Of a stretch of DNA of 64,000 nt, positions 13,190-23,980 are shown in pieces. How positions within the stretch are numbered: position 1 is the stretch's first letter; each line of letters begins with the position of its first letter. Below the pieces are notes generated by a model. That model searched no databases. It was not told the origin of the DNA and worked only from the letters and a program-made list of their open reading frames with translations. The stretch spans positions 20,789,501-20,853,500 of the forward strand of contig NC_135365.1 of the NCBI RefSeq assembly GCF_051622035.1, read 5' to 3'. The position numbers were made by a program, and so were the translations under genes. This stretch comes from Arctopsyche grandis (taxonomy: Eukaryota > Arthropoda > Insecta > Trichoptera > Hydropsychidae).

Positions 13190-13630
13190 ACATCGAAACG
13201 TTCACAGAAGAAACGTGCAACGACGAAATGTTCCCGACAAAACGTAACTGACAAAATGCTCGCGACGAAATTCTCCAGAAAAAATGTTCACAGACGAAAT
13301 GTTCTGGACAAATTGTTCCCGACAAAACGTTCTCAAACGAAATATTAAATGACGAAATGTTCGTGATAAAACTTACCCGACGAAATTCTCCCGAATGTTC
13401 ACATACGAAATGTTCTTGACGAGATGCTACAGATAAAACATTTACGGATGAAATTTTGAATGACGAAATGTTCCCGACAAAACTTACCCAACGAAGTTCT
13501 CCCAACAAAACGTTCACAGACGAAATGTTCCCGACAAGATGCTCCAGACAGAACGTCTACGGATGAAATGTTCCCGATAAAAAATACTCGACAAAATGAT
13601 CACAGAAAAGCGTTCACAGACAAGAAGTCC
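13190..13630. repeat. Degenerate minisatellite of GACGAAATGTTCCC-type units
   Basis: About 440 bases built from imperfect units of roughly 18-22 bases: GACGAAATGTTC, CCGACAAAACGTTC, ACAGACGAAATG, CGACGAAATTCTCC. Two unit types tend to alternate (one with AAATGTTC, one with AAACGTTC or AAATTCTC). The open frames here on both strands are a by-product of the repeat. Confidence 0.85.
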
Positions 13631-13639
13631 AACAACGAA

Positions 13640-15795
13640 CAGGCTAACTGATAACAACTAACCTTCTTAAACGTCTACTTTATTTAATTGTAACGAACTA
13701 AGTGATATTGAAAGTTTTGAATTAATGTCAAATTTACATGACTGAAAATACCATTAAAAAATTGAGAAATTATTCATAATATGACTTATTTTAATAGCAC
13801 TTAGCAACAAAACGAATACCTGACCGGAGACTTATCAATCTTTACTAAGTTTGACCCACTGAATTCGAATATGATAATGATTATTACTGGTTTCCTCTCG
13901 TTTATGAAATATGAGTAGTCTTCGGTGGGCTATTGATGCTTTTCAAATAACAATTGACCGCTCCATTAGTGTTCACGCAAGAGATCGATTTTCATTATAA
14001 AAAATTTACAATAGTGAAACATTTGTTGTGCGAAAAGCAGTATTTAACTCAATATCTAGTATTGCTGTACCAAAAGTGGGTATTGGAAGTAATAGTCAGA
14101 TGTTTTTTCTCTTGATTGTGATTTTTTACTAGCCTCTTCTTAGTTCAGAAACGATTTTGTCGTGTGACGAAGTTTAAGTTCTTATCCGATCGTTTTTTAT
14201 TGCTTTCAATAATCCGTGCCCGTCTTTTCCATCATTATAGCGTAAAATCGAGAATATTCTGTATTTGATTTGAAAATATCTGATAGATATCATATACTTT
14301 AATCCTTATCCTGACTAAATATTCTAAATCGCCACCAGTAATTGAAATGTTAGAAAGTTTAATACCTTCATACCTTCGGGGTCGATTTAGCTTTACTTTT
14401 CACACACTTTTCGACAAGCACTTCAGTGTAAATACAACTCAACATTATTGTAAACGAGACCAGTCGTATTATACAAGTCACGTCGTACCCTAGTCCACTC
14501 TATTCACGGTCAACGCGCTAAGCATGATTAATTTTCTTTTTTCTACGACTGCGAGCCGAGCTTTGTAGATAATACACACATCCTGCAGTAGTATTTTTCT
14601 AAAGTTTTTTTTTTCAAAGAACACAATCAGTTGTCGCTTTTCACTCCTCGATTGCGGTAGTGCAAAACACGGCCAACAGGACGGACGTTTCGCTCGAGCT
14701 TAAATTGAACCAAAGTGAATTTAGAGTGTCAAATTACGACGCCGTAAAACGGTTGACAGATGATGACACAAGTAGGGGCTTTCAGTTAACGACTATCGAG
14801 AGAGGAGGTCCTAATTAGAACCAATTAACCCTCATATTTTACGTCGGGTATTTTTTTTTAACATGTGCCAATGTGAAGTGATAATGTGCGATCATATGTA
14901 TGAGCTTATCTGCAAAATGAAAAATGAACTTTTGTACCGAACTACGTAACTGGTAATATAATGATTCAAACTTAGCCCATAAATGCTACAGATTATATAA
15001 TTTGAATAAAATCATAAATAATTTAAACGTTAGTGTATAACATTTTTAAGTTGAAATCTCATTGCGGGATGGTATGAAGTAATTTCGAATTATTCTTTTC
15101 CGTTTTGAAGCATTTCAAACCGAAAGACTCGAGTCTTCTTATTGACTCTATTCGTATTATCCGTGTACGATTACGCCATTTTATGGCTCGTCCGTGAATT
15201 TTGATCAACCAAAATTTTCATTCACAAATTTTACGGTCAAAGTTTAAAATTTACGATCAAATACAATATATAAAAGAATTACTTACTCGGTATAAATTTA
15301 ATCAAAAACTTTTTACGACTAAAATAAAACTGGGGTAGTTGAAAGATTGAAATTTTTTTGCAACTCCGCCCTAGCTCCGGGTATATTCTGTTCAACTATT
15401 TAGACAATTTATGTTTTTAGAAAGCTCGATTAATAATGAAACATTTTTCTTTTTCTAGATAAGTTAAGTGCAGTAATAAAAATTAAAATAGAGTAAAGTG
15501 CCCATTGGTTTGATTTTTAAATGCTTTTTATTGTTCATAAATTATGCTCACAATACTTGAGTCTACTTTAATAGCTACTAATCCAGCGATCATTGTCTAT
15601 TTTACATATTTTATTGTTTCTGTATTTTATACAGGTATACGCCCATTATTTTATGAACACGACATCTATTTTACAAGTAACACATTGTATAAATTAAATA
15701 ACACCTAAAAGCTAGCTGAAATATAACAAAAAAAGCTCTCTTGTTCTATCAACCTAAACACGTCATTGTCCCACGTATTATTTGTTTATTCAAGT
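13640..15795. other. Intergenic DNA, no gene recognised
   Basis: AT-rich apart from 14,380-14,830, which is unique and GC-richer (ACGGTCAACGCGCTAAGCAT, ACGGCCAACAGGACGGACGT) and contains ATGATTAATTT. A possible regulatory element. No coding frame. Confidence 0.35.
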
Positions 15796-16095
15796 TTTAT
15801 TCAACAAGCAGAATAGAACAGTGGTTGGCATATAATTCTTTGAACAAAGTGGTCACGGGTTCAAATCCCACTGGTTTCTGCTGGCCAGACCTTGGATTTG
15901 TGACTCCAGTTCGAACGTTTCCTACCAGACATTGCCAATTTATCTGATTTTCATTGAAACGGTTCCAACAAATTGGCAACCTTACCCATTTTCTCGCAAA
16001 TCCCGTGTTTTCAACAATCTCGAATTTCGATGAATTGTATAAAATGCTGCAAATTTACAAATTTGACCATAGATGTCTCTGTAAATGTCTCTAGA
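15796..16095 (+). mobile_element. tRNA-derived SINE (family S)
   Basis: Plus-strand copy: AACAAGCAGAATAGAACAGT, A-box-like GTGGTTGGCATA, B-box GGTTCAAATCC, CACTGGTTTCTGCTGGCCAG, then the conserved body through CATTGAAACGGTTCC and CAAATTGGCAACC. Confidence 0.8.
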
Positions 16096-16172
16096 TAGAT
16101 ATGTATTTAATTTATATAATACTAATAATACGTGTATCTAACATACAATGTTTCTGGACAGAAAGGCATAAA

Positions 16173-16592
16173 TCTATATACATATATAAAAAATCAGTGT
16201 TTGTCTGTTTGTCACGTATGCGTTCCTATACCATTCAACCGATTGCGATGAAACTTACAAGAGTTATTATGTGCATGTCTATGTTCATGTTTATGTAAAA
16301 AAAATCCTCCAAAAACGGGAACGTAAATGGGAAAAACGGGAATGAGTGGCATTACATGGCAAATAATTTCAAATCAATTCGCAACCTACGTTGTTAGGAT
16401 AAAATAAACAAACAATTGAATAATTGAAAAAGTGTTCGTCCCCTTCTATTGTTTTTTTATAGTCAAGTCAAATCAAGTTCGCCGCCTGCGTTTTTTCGAC
16501 AAATGGGAATGGGAACGAGAACGGGAACGGGAACGGGAATGGGAATTGCATGCGTTAATTGTGGCATAGCAACGCATGCAAGGTTTAGCTAG
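16173..16592 (+). mobile_element. Non-autonomous Helitron (family C)
   Basis: Begins TCTATATACATATATAAAAA after an A and ends in CTAG before a T. Helitron-style GCATGC...GCATGC hairpin before the end, and 5' body GTTTGTCTGTTTG...CGATTGCGATGAAACTT. Internal GGGAACGGGAACGGGAA hexamer array. No TSD, as expected. Confidence 0.75.
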
Positions 16593-16604
16593 TTAAAAAT
16601 AAAA

Positions 16605-16690
16605 TAAAATAAAGTGTGGCATAACAGTAATCCCATGCGCCACAATGGTCGAAAATGTAACAAAGAGAAGAGAGAGAGAGAGAGAGACAA
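16605..16690 (-). mobile_element. LINE 3' tail with hairpin (truncated)
   Basis: AAATAAAATAAAGTGTGGC, then ATAACAGTAATCCCATGCGC, then CACAATGGTC: the terminal hairpin of the LINE at 35.9 kb with a degraded left stem, joined to an (AG)n run. Confidence 0.6.
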
Positions 16691-16899
16691 AAAATATGTA
16701 TATATTTTTAATAATAAATATAAATAATATTTTTAATTTGTCAGTCGGAGAATTTCACTTTTTGCAGTTCATAGAAAATATTCAACTCTAATATATATTG
16801 ATTTGATACTAACAATTACAATCAATATATCGGTCAATTCTTGTTCAAAAAATAAATTTTAATTGTAATAATTCCTTAAAAAATATATAGCAATCGCCC

Positions 16900-17243
16900 A
16901 AATTCGGCCCGCGAAATGCTCATTTTCTCATTCGGCTCCCACGTGGCTCCGATTCTTGGCTATCAAATGCTCCTCTCCAGCTTCATCTCCAGTCCACCAA
17001 GCCATTTTATACACCACCTGGATAGCGCACGTAGTAGCATCGTGGTGTGATCCACGCACAATCGGGTACGGTTTGAGAAGGCGTGGTCCCAGAGGCCGCT
17101 GCATTGAAATGCATCGAATTGCATGCGAATCCAGCGATTGTGCAAGTGTGGGTCGCGGGGATAACGGCGCGCGCCGACGAACGCGGGGGTTGCGAATCGA
17201 TACGCCTCCAACCAACTCTCATACACACACACACACACACAGG
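16900..17243. promoter_or_regulatory. GC-rich unique island
   Basis: Unique, non-repetitive and GC-rich, ending in (CA)n. Contains a repeated half-palindromic GCATTGAAATGCATCGAATT/GCATGCGAATCC segment. Open frames exist on both strands but none resembles a known protein. Candidate Hox enhancer or non-coding exon. Confidence 0.3.
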
Positions 17244-18619
17244 CCAAAAAGCAGACTCGCGATAACGTGCAGTGGATCATGATGCTATATTGTCTTTGTT
17301 TTAATTAATAAATTAAGCCGGGAGGCTAGATTGCATCGTGGACTCGTGCTGTGAATGCTTGTTTATGTAAATGCGAGACATGGTGATTTTATTTCGAGGC
17401 GATGACGTCAGTTCGATTTAGCTTTACTATACTGTTGTATATAGTATGGTTGTTATGGATAGGCTTCATGTTTGTGCGATGTAATTTTGATAGTTTTGTC
17501 TCTATTGGTATTGAGATGTTCGGTGCGTGACGCATTTCCGCTTGTTCTTTCTTGAAATTCTTTGCGGTAATTAGTTTTTGGGTTTTTGTCTGCTCGGTCG
17601 TTGTAATTTGTCAAAATGAGGACTGATTCATATATACATATCATATAGAAGTGTCACTTTAGTAAATGAGTTAATATGTTAATATGAAATCAATTCAAAT
17701 GAAGTAAAATTGACTTATATTTTAATTCATTCGGTAGAAGTTTTTATTTAAAAAAATATATTGCCCCTAACAGGTCGTAATATTCGATAAAATGTATATA
17801 ATTTAGAAAGCATAGTTCTGAAATTTATATTTATATTTTTGTTTGCATTGAACAAAGTCCGAAAGGCTGAAATATAAACAAATCAACATATAATAAAATA
17901 TTACTCTCATTTGTGTTTGAAAATATTATATTTAAAAACTATCAAATATATTTTTGTTAATTATGTAGAAGTATAACCGATTGTAATTTAAATACGAACA
18001 ATACTGTGTAGTCAATTTTTTATGAATTTCTTTATGAAAATTGCACATGTGCCCAGTTTTTCTCTCGATAGTTATTTAATGGTAAATTTTTGGTTAAACA
18101 ATAATTCGGGGCCTTTTTTGTGGGGGAGGTGAACTTTTGTTAGAATTTCGAAAGTAAGTGTTCCTCTCATCCAATGTATTAAATAATTAATAAAAAATTG
18201 AATGCCCCAAATATAAATATTATTTATACATATGTCAAAATTATCACTTATTTCTAATTTGCGCTACGGACAATTTTTTTTTTATAAAATATATATTTTG
18301 ATAAAAAAAAAAACATTCTAAAAACATAAAGACTTCAATACTCAAATAGTGTAGATTTATTATTTAGGGTTGTTTTTTAATTATTTTTTGTAATATACGT
18401 ATCCTTGGCATGATTTTCTCCAAAATTGGGACTCTTCAAATAGCACGGGCCTAGAGAACTTGTCTCCCCCCCCTCTCTTTTTCTTGGACATGTTCAATTG
18501 TTTACTTAAAATCGTTCTTAAATTATTCAAACAGTTTTTTGGACAAATATATTAGCTAATGACATAGTTATCCACTAACATTATCGATAATTCTAGATGT
18601 TCTGGTTAGCCTAAAGCTT
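17244..18619. other. Intergenic DNA
   Basis: Nothing recognisable. 17,330-17,640 is slightly GC-richer, the rest AT-rich. Confidence 0.4.
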
Positions 18620-18899
18620 TAGGGCGAAAACACACAGCGGTGAACGGCACATCGTGTGCATGGCTCCTCGCTGTGTGGTATCCTACATTTCTTCAAATAT
18701 GGGATATACTGTTATCGATCACTGTCAAGGAAGCATACAATTTTACCGAAAAAAGTCCAGGGAGTCATTTTGGGGCAGGGCGTGCTGGGCACTCAATGAA
18801 TCTGTTTATATTTATATTTTTACGGCTAATATTTTTCCCATGTTTATAAGTATCTAAAATAAACCACGTACCACATTCATCGTTTTGTTTTCGCCCTTA
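18620..18899 (+). mobile_element. Family-B foldback element
   Basis: Terminal inverted repeats TAGGGCGAAAACACACAGCG and, at the right end, TTTTCGCCCTTA. Internal GGGATATACTGTTATCGATC, shared with copies at 29.9 and 40.4 kb. No transposase. Confidence 0.75.
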
Positions 18900-19410
18900 A
18901 TGACTTACTGACATACAACACTTTTTTATGTATTGTAAATTACAATGTTTGTACTTTTGCCGCAAATGATTGTAATACATTATTCCTCTTAGATTTTTAA
19001 ATAAACATAAAATAAAATAAACATAAGACTTTCCGTTTACTTTTTTTCCATATAAAACTTTAGTACCAGAATTTTGAATTTTGTCTCCATATATATATTT
19101 TTTTAATATCTAAATCAAAAAGGGCTCAATCGAGCTAAAAGCGGAGCACTTCATGTGATCTAGATAAATATTATCTACATATATATATACTAAGCCCGCT
19201 TTAAAGGTCAAGGAATTTGACCCTTAAAGCCCTCAACATGAATACAGTCTAAGAGACCCTTTCATCGGAGAACGAGACGGTTGTTCATGAATATCGCACA
19301 AGAACAACCGCACATCACTGTTCTATTAAAAAAAAAACACTGTACATAACCAAGTACAAAATAAACAACAACGCATGAACACATAAAGCGCGCATGCGTT
19401 AGGAAACAAT
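18900..19410. other. AT-rich intergenic DNA
   Basis: Nothing recognisable apart from microsatellite-like AT runs. Confidence 0.4.
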
Positions 19411-19683
19411 ACCATATAAATGAATGTCTGTGTCTCGAATAGGCTGCTAAATTACTGAACCGATTACGATGAAACTTTAAGGATTTGTTGTGTGCATGTC
19501 CGGGAAGATTACTGTGAAAATAAAACGGGAACGGAAACGGGAAAAACGGGAATGAGTGTCATTGCAACGCAATAATTTCAAATGTGTTCGCTACCTGCGT
19601 TTTTCCGACAAATGGGAACGGGAACGGGAACGGGAATTGCATGCGTTATTATGGCATTGCAATGCATGCCGGGGTTCAGCTAG
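19411..19683 (+). mobile_element. Non-autonomous Helitron (family C)
   Basis: Ends GGGGTTCAGCTAG before T. Shares CCGATTACGATGAAACTTTA, the GGGAACGGGAAC array and the GCATGC hairpin with the copy at 16.2 kb. The 5' TC end is not clear. Confidence 0.7.
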
Positions 19684-19905
19684 TACTAATATAAAAAGGA
19701 AAAATCTAAGAAATTTAATTCCAAATATATATACATATATTCAACCAGTTTTGAACTTTAAAACAGTTGAAATAGCCATAACATAAGGCTTCAACTTCCG
19801 TACAATCTTCAAGATGATTTCATGTCTTTAATCTATTATGTTTTTTACTATTTTCCCATTTCCATATTACTATCCTCTTGTCATATTTATATAATTAAAT
19901 GACGT

Positions 19906-20339
19906 GTTATTACTAGAGGTAGGATAGTCACAGTGCTATCCATTGTTCCATTGTTGTAAATCCTTTGTAAAAAACGTTCTGCAAACCTTTAACAATGCAT
20001 TTACAACCTTTGAACAATACGCGGCACCTTCTGGGTCCGGTGACTAGTTATTACCAGAGATAGGCGCGACCGTGCTTAACATTGTCAATTCCAATGGCCA
20101 ACTTTTTTTTGCTCTCTAGCTTTGTAGTTTGCCCTTTTTCCTAGAAAATAGCACGGTCGCGCTGCGCTATAGTTATTACTAAAGAGCGGACCAAGTTTGC
20201 GCCGTTCATTATTCATTTTTATGATGAACCTATTTTTTGCCCTCTAACTTTGTAGTTTGCCCTGTTTCCTGGAAAAAAGACCCAAAACGCCCTGTTTCCT
20301 GGAAAAAGCACGCTTCTGGTCTTACCTCTAGTTATTACT
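19906..20339. mobile_element. End-to-end chain of three MITEs sharing one 9-bp target repeat
   Basis: GTTATTACT (19906) - element 1, 132 bp, family A (19915-20046) - GTTATTACC (20047) - element 2, 116 bp (20056-20171), with terminal GCGCGACCGTGC/GCACGGTCGCGC - GTTATTACT (20172) - element 3, 150 bp (20181-20330) - GTTATTACT (20331). All three share TA(G/A)AG...GACC-like termini but have different interiors. Confidence 0.85.
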
Positions 20340-20522
20340 TTCATCTATTGATATTATTCTCATATAATTTTGTTTTCTTTTCATTAAAATGGATTTTACC
20401 TGTAAATAAATAAATAGATGCCGAGTAGGACATATATAGTGATCATCGGCGAAGAAAGGGCTAAATTAAAATTTTAACTAGTTTTTCTATTTGAAAGGCT
20501 GAATTAAAATTTTAACTAGTGA

Positions 20523-20743
20523 CTAGTTGTTTCACCCGGCTTCGCTCAGTATTTGTAATATAAACAGCTTAAACATGGCGAATCTAATAGTAAATATTCA
20601 TTTGTTTTTTTTATTAAATTAATTTCAATCGAAAAAAAAAATTTAACCATATCGAATCGTCATCATAGAAACTTTGATTTGTTTTCGAAGCTCCCAACAA
20701 ACCTTACATACAAACAAAGTCTATTTCGAAATTATATATTAGA
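20523..20743 (-). mobile_element. Non-autonomous Helitron (family D)
   Basis: Minus orientation: starts TCTAATATATAATTTCGAAA and ends GAGCGAAGCCGGGTGAAACA then ACTAG/T. A second copy lies at 26,201. Confidence 0.6.
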
Positions 20744-21305
20744 CTAGCTGAACCCGGCATGCGTTTTAATGCCACAATAACGAATGCAATTCCCGTTCCC
20801 GTTCTCGTTCCTGTTCCCGTTCCCGTTCCTATTTGTCAGAAAAACGCAGGCAGCGAACACATTTGAAACTATTGCGTTGCAATGACACTCATTCCCATTT
20901 TTTTCCGTTTCCGTTCCCGTTTTTGAGCAATTTCACAGTAATCTTCCCGAACATGCATACAACAAATCTTGAAAGTTGTATCGTAATCGGTTCAGTGGTT
21001 TAGGAGCATAGATATTTAGGAGCCTATACTAGACGGGTCTACGTGACGAGACAGAATGTTAAATTATATTCCTCTTGTAGCATGTTCCTCTTGTTCCTGT
21101 TGTATCCTGCTCGCGCAAATTAAGTGAGTATGTACCGTTTACCATGCACCATTTTTTTTTTTGATCTTTCGACTTAAAATCTTTCGATTTTCGATCTTTG
21201 CCTTCCGATATTTGCGTTTTCTGTAATTTAACATTATGTCTCGTCACGGAGACCGATACGAGACACACAGACAGCCATTCAATTTTAAATATATATTTAT
21301 ATAGA
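20744..21305 (-). mobile_element. Non-autonomous Helitron (family C), abutting family D
   Basis: Minus orientation: TCTATATAAATATATATTTA at 21305 to GGTTCAGCTAG at 20744. Contains the CGGGAACGGGAAC array and the ATCGTAATCGGTTCAG-type block. Its 3' CTAG touches the TC start of the family-D element, so it appears inserted exactly at that terminus. Confidence 0.65.
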
Positions 21306-22185
21306 TTAGATTTCAAATATTTTATTTATCCCATATTAATTGTATTGAGAAAGTGCAACTTAAATTTATTAAATCCTTACGCTACCTTTTTCCTACCTAT
21401 ACCCATTCTACTGTTTCCGACATTTTAAAAATCCTTTCTTTTAACAATCTTTCTGTCAGGCGACGACATACTGATGCTATATTCTTCTTTAAGCTCATAA
21501 ATGGTTTCCTTAATTGTTCTGATTTACTGAATAAGGTTAATTTCAGAATCCCAGTTCGGTACTCCAGACGCGTTGCACTCTTTTCACTTGATCCTTTCAA
21601 TACTAATTCCCAAAAATATTTTTATCTGCAGCGCGTTTATCGTATGTTTAACGGAGAGCTGAATGAGGTTGATCTATTTGGTATTTCCCTACATCAATTC
21701 AGGTCTAACATCAAGAGAATCTTGACCGATTGATTCATTTCTTCTCCTATTCTATTTTTCCAATATTTCCAATATTTTTATACTTTAGTTTAGTTATGTA
21801 ATGTGCTATTTAATCATATTATAGCTTTCATTCTTTTCCTTTTCATTTGTTTATTTTGTATTTACCTTTTTCATTTGTTTTATATTTGTAAATTTCAATT
21901 TCTTCTTATATTCTATTTTATAACCTTTTCCAAATATTTTAATACTATAGTTTAATTATGCAATGTTCTACATATTTTGTCATGCCTTTATTCTTTACTT
22001 TTTAATTTGTTTTCCTTATATTTATCTTTTTCATTTTTGTAAAAATCTATTATTGGACTCGGATGTTACATATATTATTTATTTACTATTTGTTTTTTTT
22101 ATACATATCTATGTACATCCTGTCTGTTGATTTTTCAATTAATAAAATAAAATAAAAAAAATAAAAATAAAAATAAAATACTATT
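21306..22185 (+). pseudogene. Non-LTR retrotransposon, RT C-terminus and 3' tail
   Basis: 21,350-21,733 reads EKVQLKFIKSLRYLF..., RRHTDAIFFFKLINGFLNC, RIPVRYSRRVALFSLDPF and ends FRSNIKRILTD-stop: the C-terminal domain following the reverse transcriptase in Jockey/CR1-like elements. A roughly 400-bp AT-rich 3' UTR follows, with GGACTCGGATGTTACATATA and TACATCCTGTCTGTTG, and an (AATAAA)n tail. The 5' end is lost and joins the Helitron. The same 3' UTR recurs at 30,560-30,810. Confidence 0.75.
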
Positions 22186-22351
22186 AACACATAGATGATA
22201 AAATTAAATTATTCAAACTACATATGCATACAAAATCAAAACGCGCAACAGAACAAAACTTCACACAAATCATCGACCGAATTAAAACACCATAAAAATA
22301 TATAAAATTTTATTATTGCAGAATGCCCACCGTTAAAAAATAATCATAAAA

Positions 22352-22639
22352 ATGCAGAACGCTCCTGCGTATCGCGACACCGAGCCGTTAGCCCCACCCC
22401 TCAATCCTTCTCTTTCTGTCTCAGCGGCCGCCATGTTGTCCAGCGTCAGCTGCCGAAGACCGCGCACACATCACACATCACACACCACACACCAACATCA
22501 TACAACACACATCTTCAGCGATCATCCAAAAAAAAAAAAAAAAGAAGCAAACCATAAAATCCAAAACTCAAAACCATCAACACCCAAACAAGAAGCTAGA
22601 GCGCGCCGAAGACCGCAACGGGCCGCACCCAAAAACCAA
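22352..22639 (+). ncRNA. Candidate first exon (possible pri-mir-10 or Hox-locus lncRNA)
   Basis: Unique, GC-rich block on the Scr/mir-10 strand, ending in AACCAA/GTAAGTGC, a near-consensus splice donor at 22640. Includes AGCGGCCGCCATGTTG and a CACACA-rich tract. The 127-codon open frame crossing it runs through the donor and looks low-complexity, so I read this as a 5' non-coding exon. It lies 16 kb upstream of mir-10 with no protein gene between them. The role is inferred. Confidence 0.3.
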
Positions 22640-23045
22640 GTAAGTGCAAAAAGAATAATTTGGCGCCCAAACTCGAACCTTCCCAAAGCCAAAATCCAAC
22701 ACACACCCACGCACACATCCATACGGTTGGATTGAATTGAATCCAATCGAAGCGGACCGGTCGTGAGAGGCGTCGTTATCGATTCGGTCGCTTCCGCGCG
22801 TTGCTCGAGACGCGTGTGTGTGTGTGTGTGCGAAAATGTGTCGCGCTCCGTTTGCAAATTAAACCAAATTGGTACCAATAAACGTACCTCATTTAGCGCT
22901 GCATTAACGCCTCGTCCACCCACGTTTGCCATTTTGGCGTGACCAACCTTTTTTCGCTTCTGTATGTATGTGTATGCGTGTGATAAATATGCAAAAGTAT
23001 GCGCGGCGAGCACGCGAAAATATGCGCGGTTTCCTAACAGGTGAG
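22640..23045. promoter_or_regulatory. GC-richer unique DNA after the candidate exon
   Basis: Unique DNA with (TG)n at 22817-22830, ATCCAATCGAAGCGGACCGG and CCATTTTGGCGTGACC. Possible intronic regulatory DNA. No gene. Confidence 0.25.
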
Positions 23046-23696
23046 TCCGTTTTGAATGTAAATCGAGTGAAATTTGTCAAAAATAATAATATGTTTTCTA
23101 TTGTATATGTATGCACGTTGTTCTTTTGCACAATGACGGGTTTCTGTGTTATTTTGTTCCGATACTTTTTACCTGGTTCGAAAACGACGAGTCTGTAACG
23201 ATGATTCTCAATTTAAATTTTATATATATGTACATATTTATGTAGTGTTGTTTCCGTTCTTGAATGTAGCAGATAGCGTCTTGATTAATTCGTATGATGT
23301 CTATATTATAATATATAAATAACCACGCAATGCAATCCATATTACAAATGAGTATAAAGAAATATTTAAAATATACTTATTATCAATTTTTATAACTGAA
23401 TTTAATTTAAAGTATCGTATCAATTAAAGGTTGAATTTTGAATAATTTATGAAAAATGATTAATTCTATTGGTAAGACGGAAGTATTCAAGGCGCTAAAC
23501 TTAGCATCAAAAAACAACAGAAAAGAATATTTCTGTCTGCATATCAAACTATTTAGGTCATTTTTAATTTGCAATTAAAGCATTGTTCTTTTTAATACTT
23601 ATATAATTTCTTGAAAAGATTTAACTCTTCTAAATATACTCAACTTAATTCTGAACTAGCTTCACATTTCATCATATTATTAATTATTATTAGCCA

Positions 23697-23945
23697 GCAG
23701 TATAGCTCGGTGGTTTCATTAATACTAAACTAACCACCGAGAGGTTCGTTTAAGCCCTGGCTTGGCCTTGATTGAATGGAATTTATTCGGAGTTTTTTGC
23801 AGTGCTGCTGGTCAGATTTGAATGTTTGTGACTTCAGGTTGATCGTTTCCTGTCAGAGTTTACCATTTTATCTGATTTAATTGTTGAAACGATTCCTCGT
23901 CATATTTGCAAAACCATCCTACCCAGTATTTTAATATGATTTCAA
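23697..23945 (+). mobile_element. tRNA-derived SINE, divergent head
   Basis: Head CAGCAGTATAGCTCGGTGGT differs from family S, but the body (GATCGTTTCCTGTCAGAGTT, TTATCTGATTTAATTGTTGA) is the same. Probably a composite or second tRNA source. Confidence 0.6.
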
Positions 23946-23980
23946 ATTTATATACATATATACAAGTTTAATACTATAGG

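Noticed and set aside
13190-13630. Possible CRISPR-like array
   Set aside because: Units are degenerate, with no uniform spacers, and the DNA is clearly animal.
13158-13651. Open frames of 119 aa (-) and 63 aa (+)
   Set aside because: Both are produced by the minisatellite repeat; residues recur with the repeat period and resemble no protein.
16928-17282. Frames of 77-108 aa on both strands
   Set aside because: Mutually overlapping, run into the (CA)n tract, no similarity recognised.
22522-23013. 163-aa open frame on the minus strand
   Set aside because: Crosses poly-A/T and CA/TG repeats; low complexity and no family resemblance.
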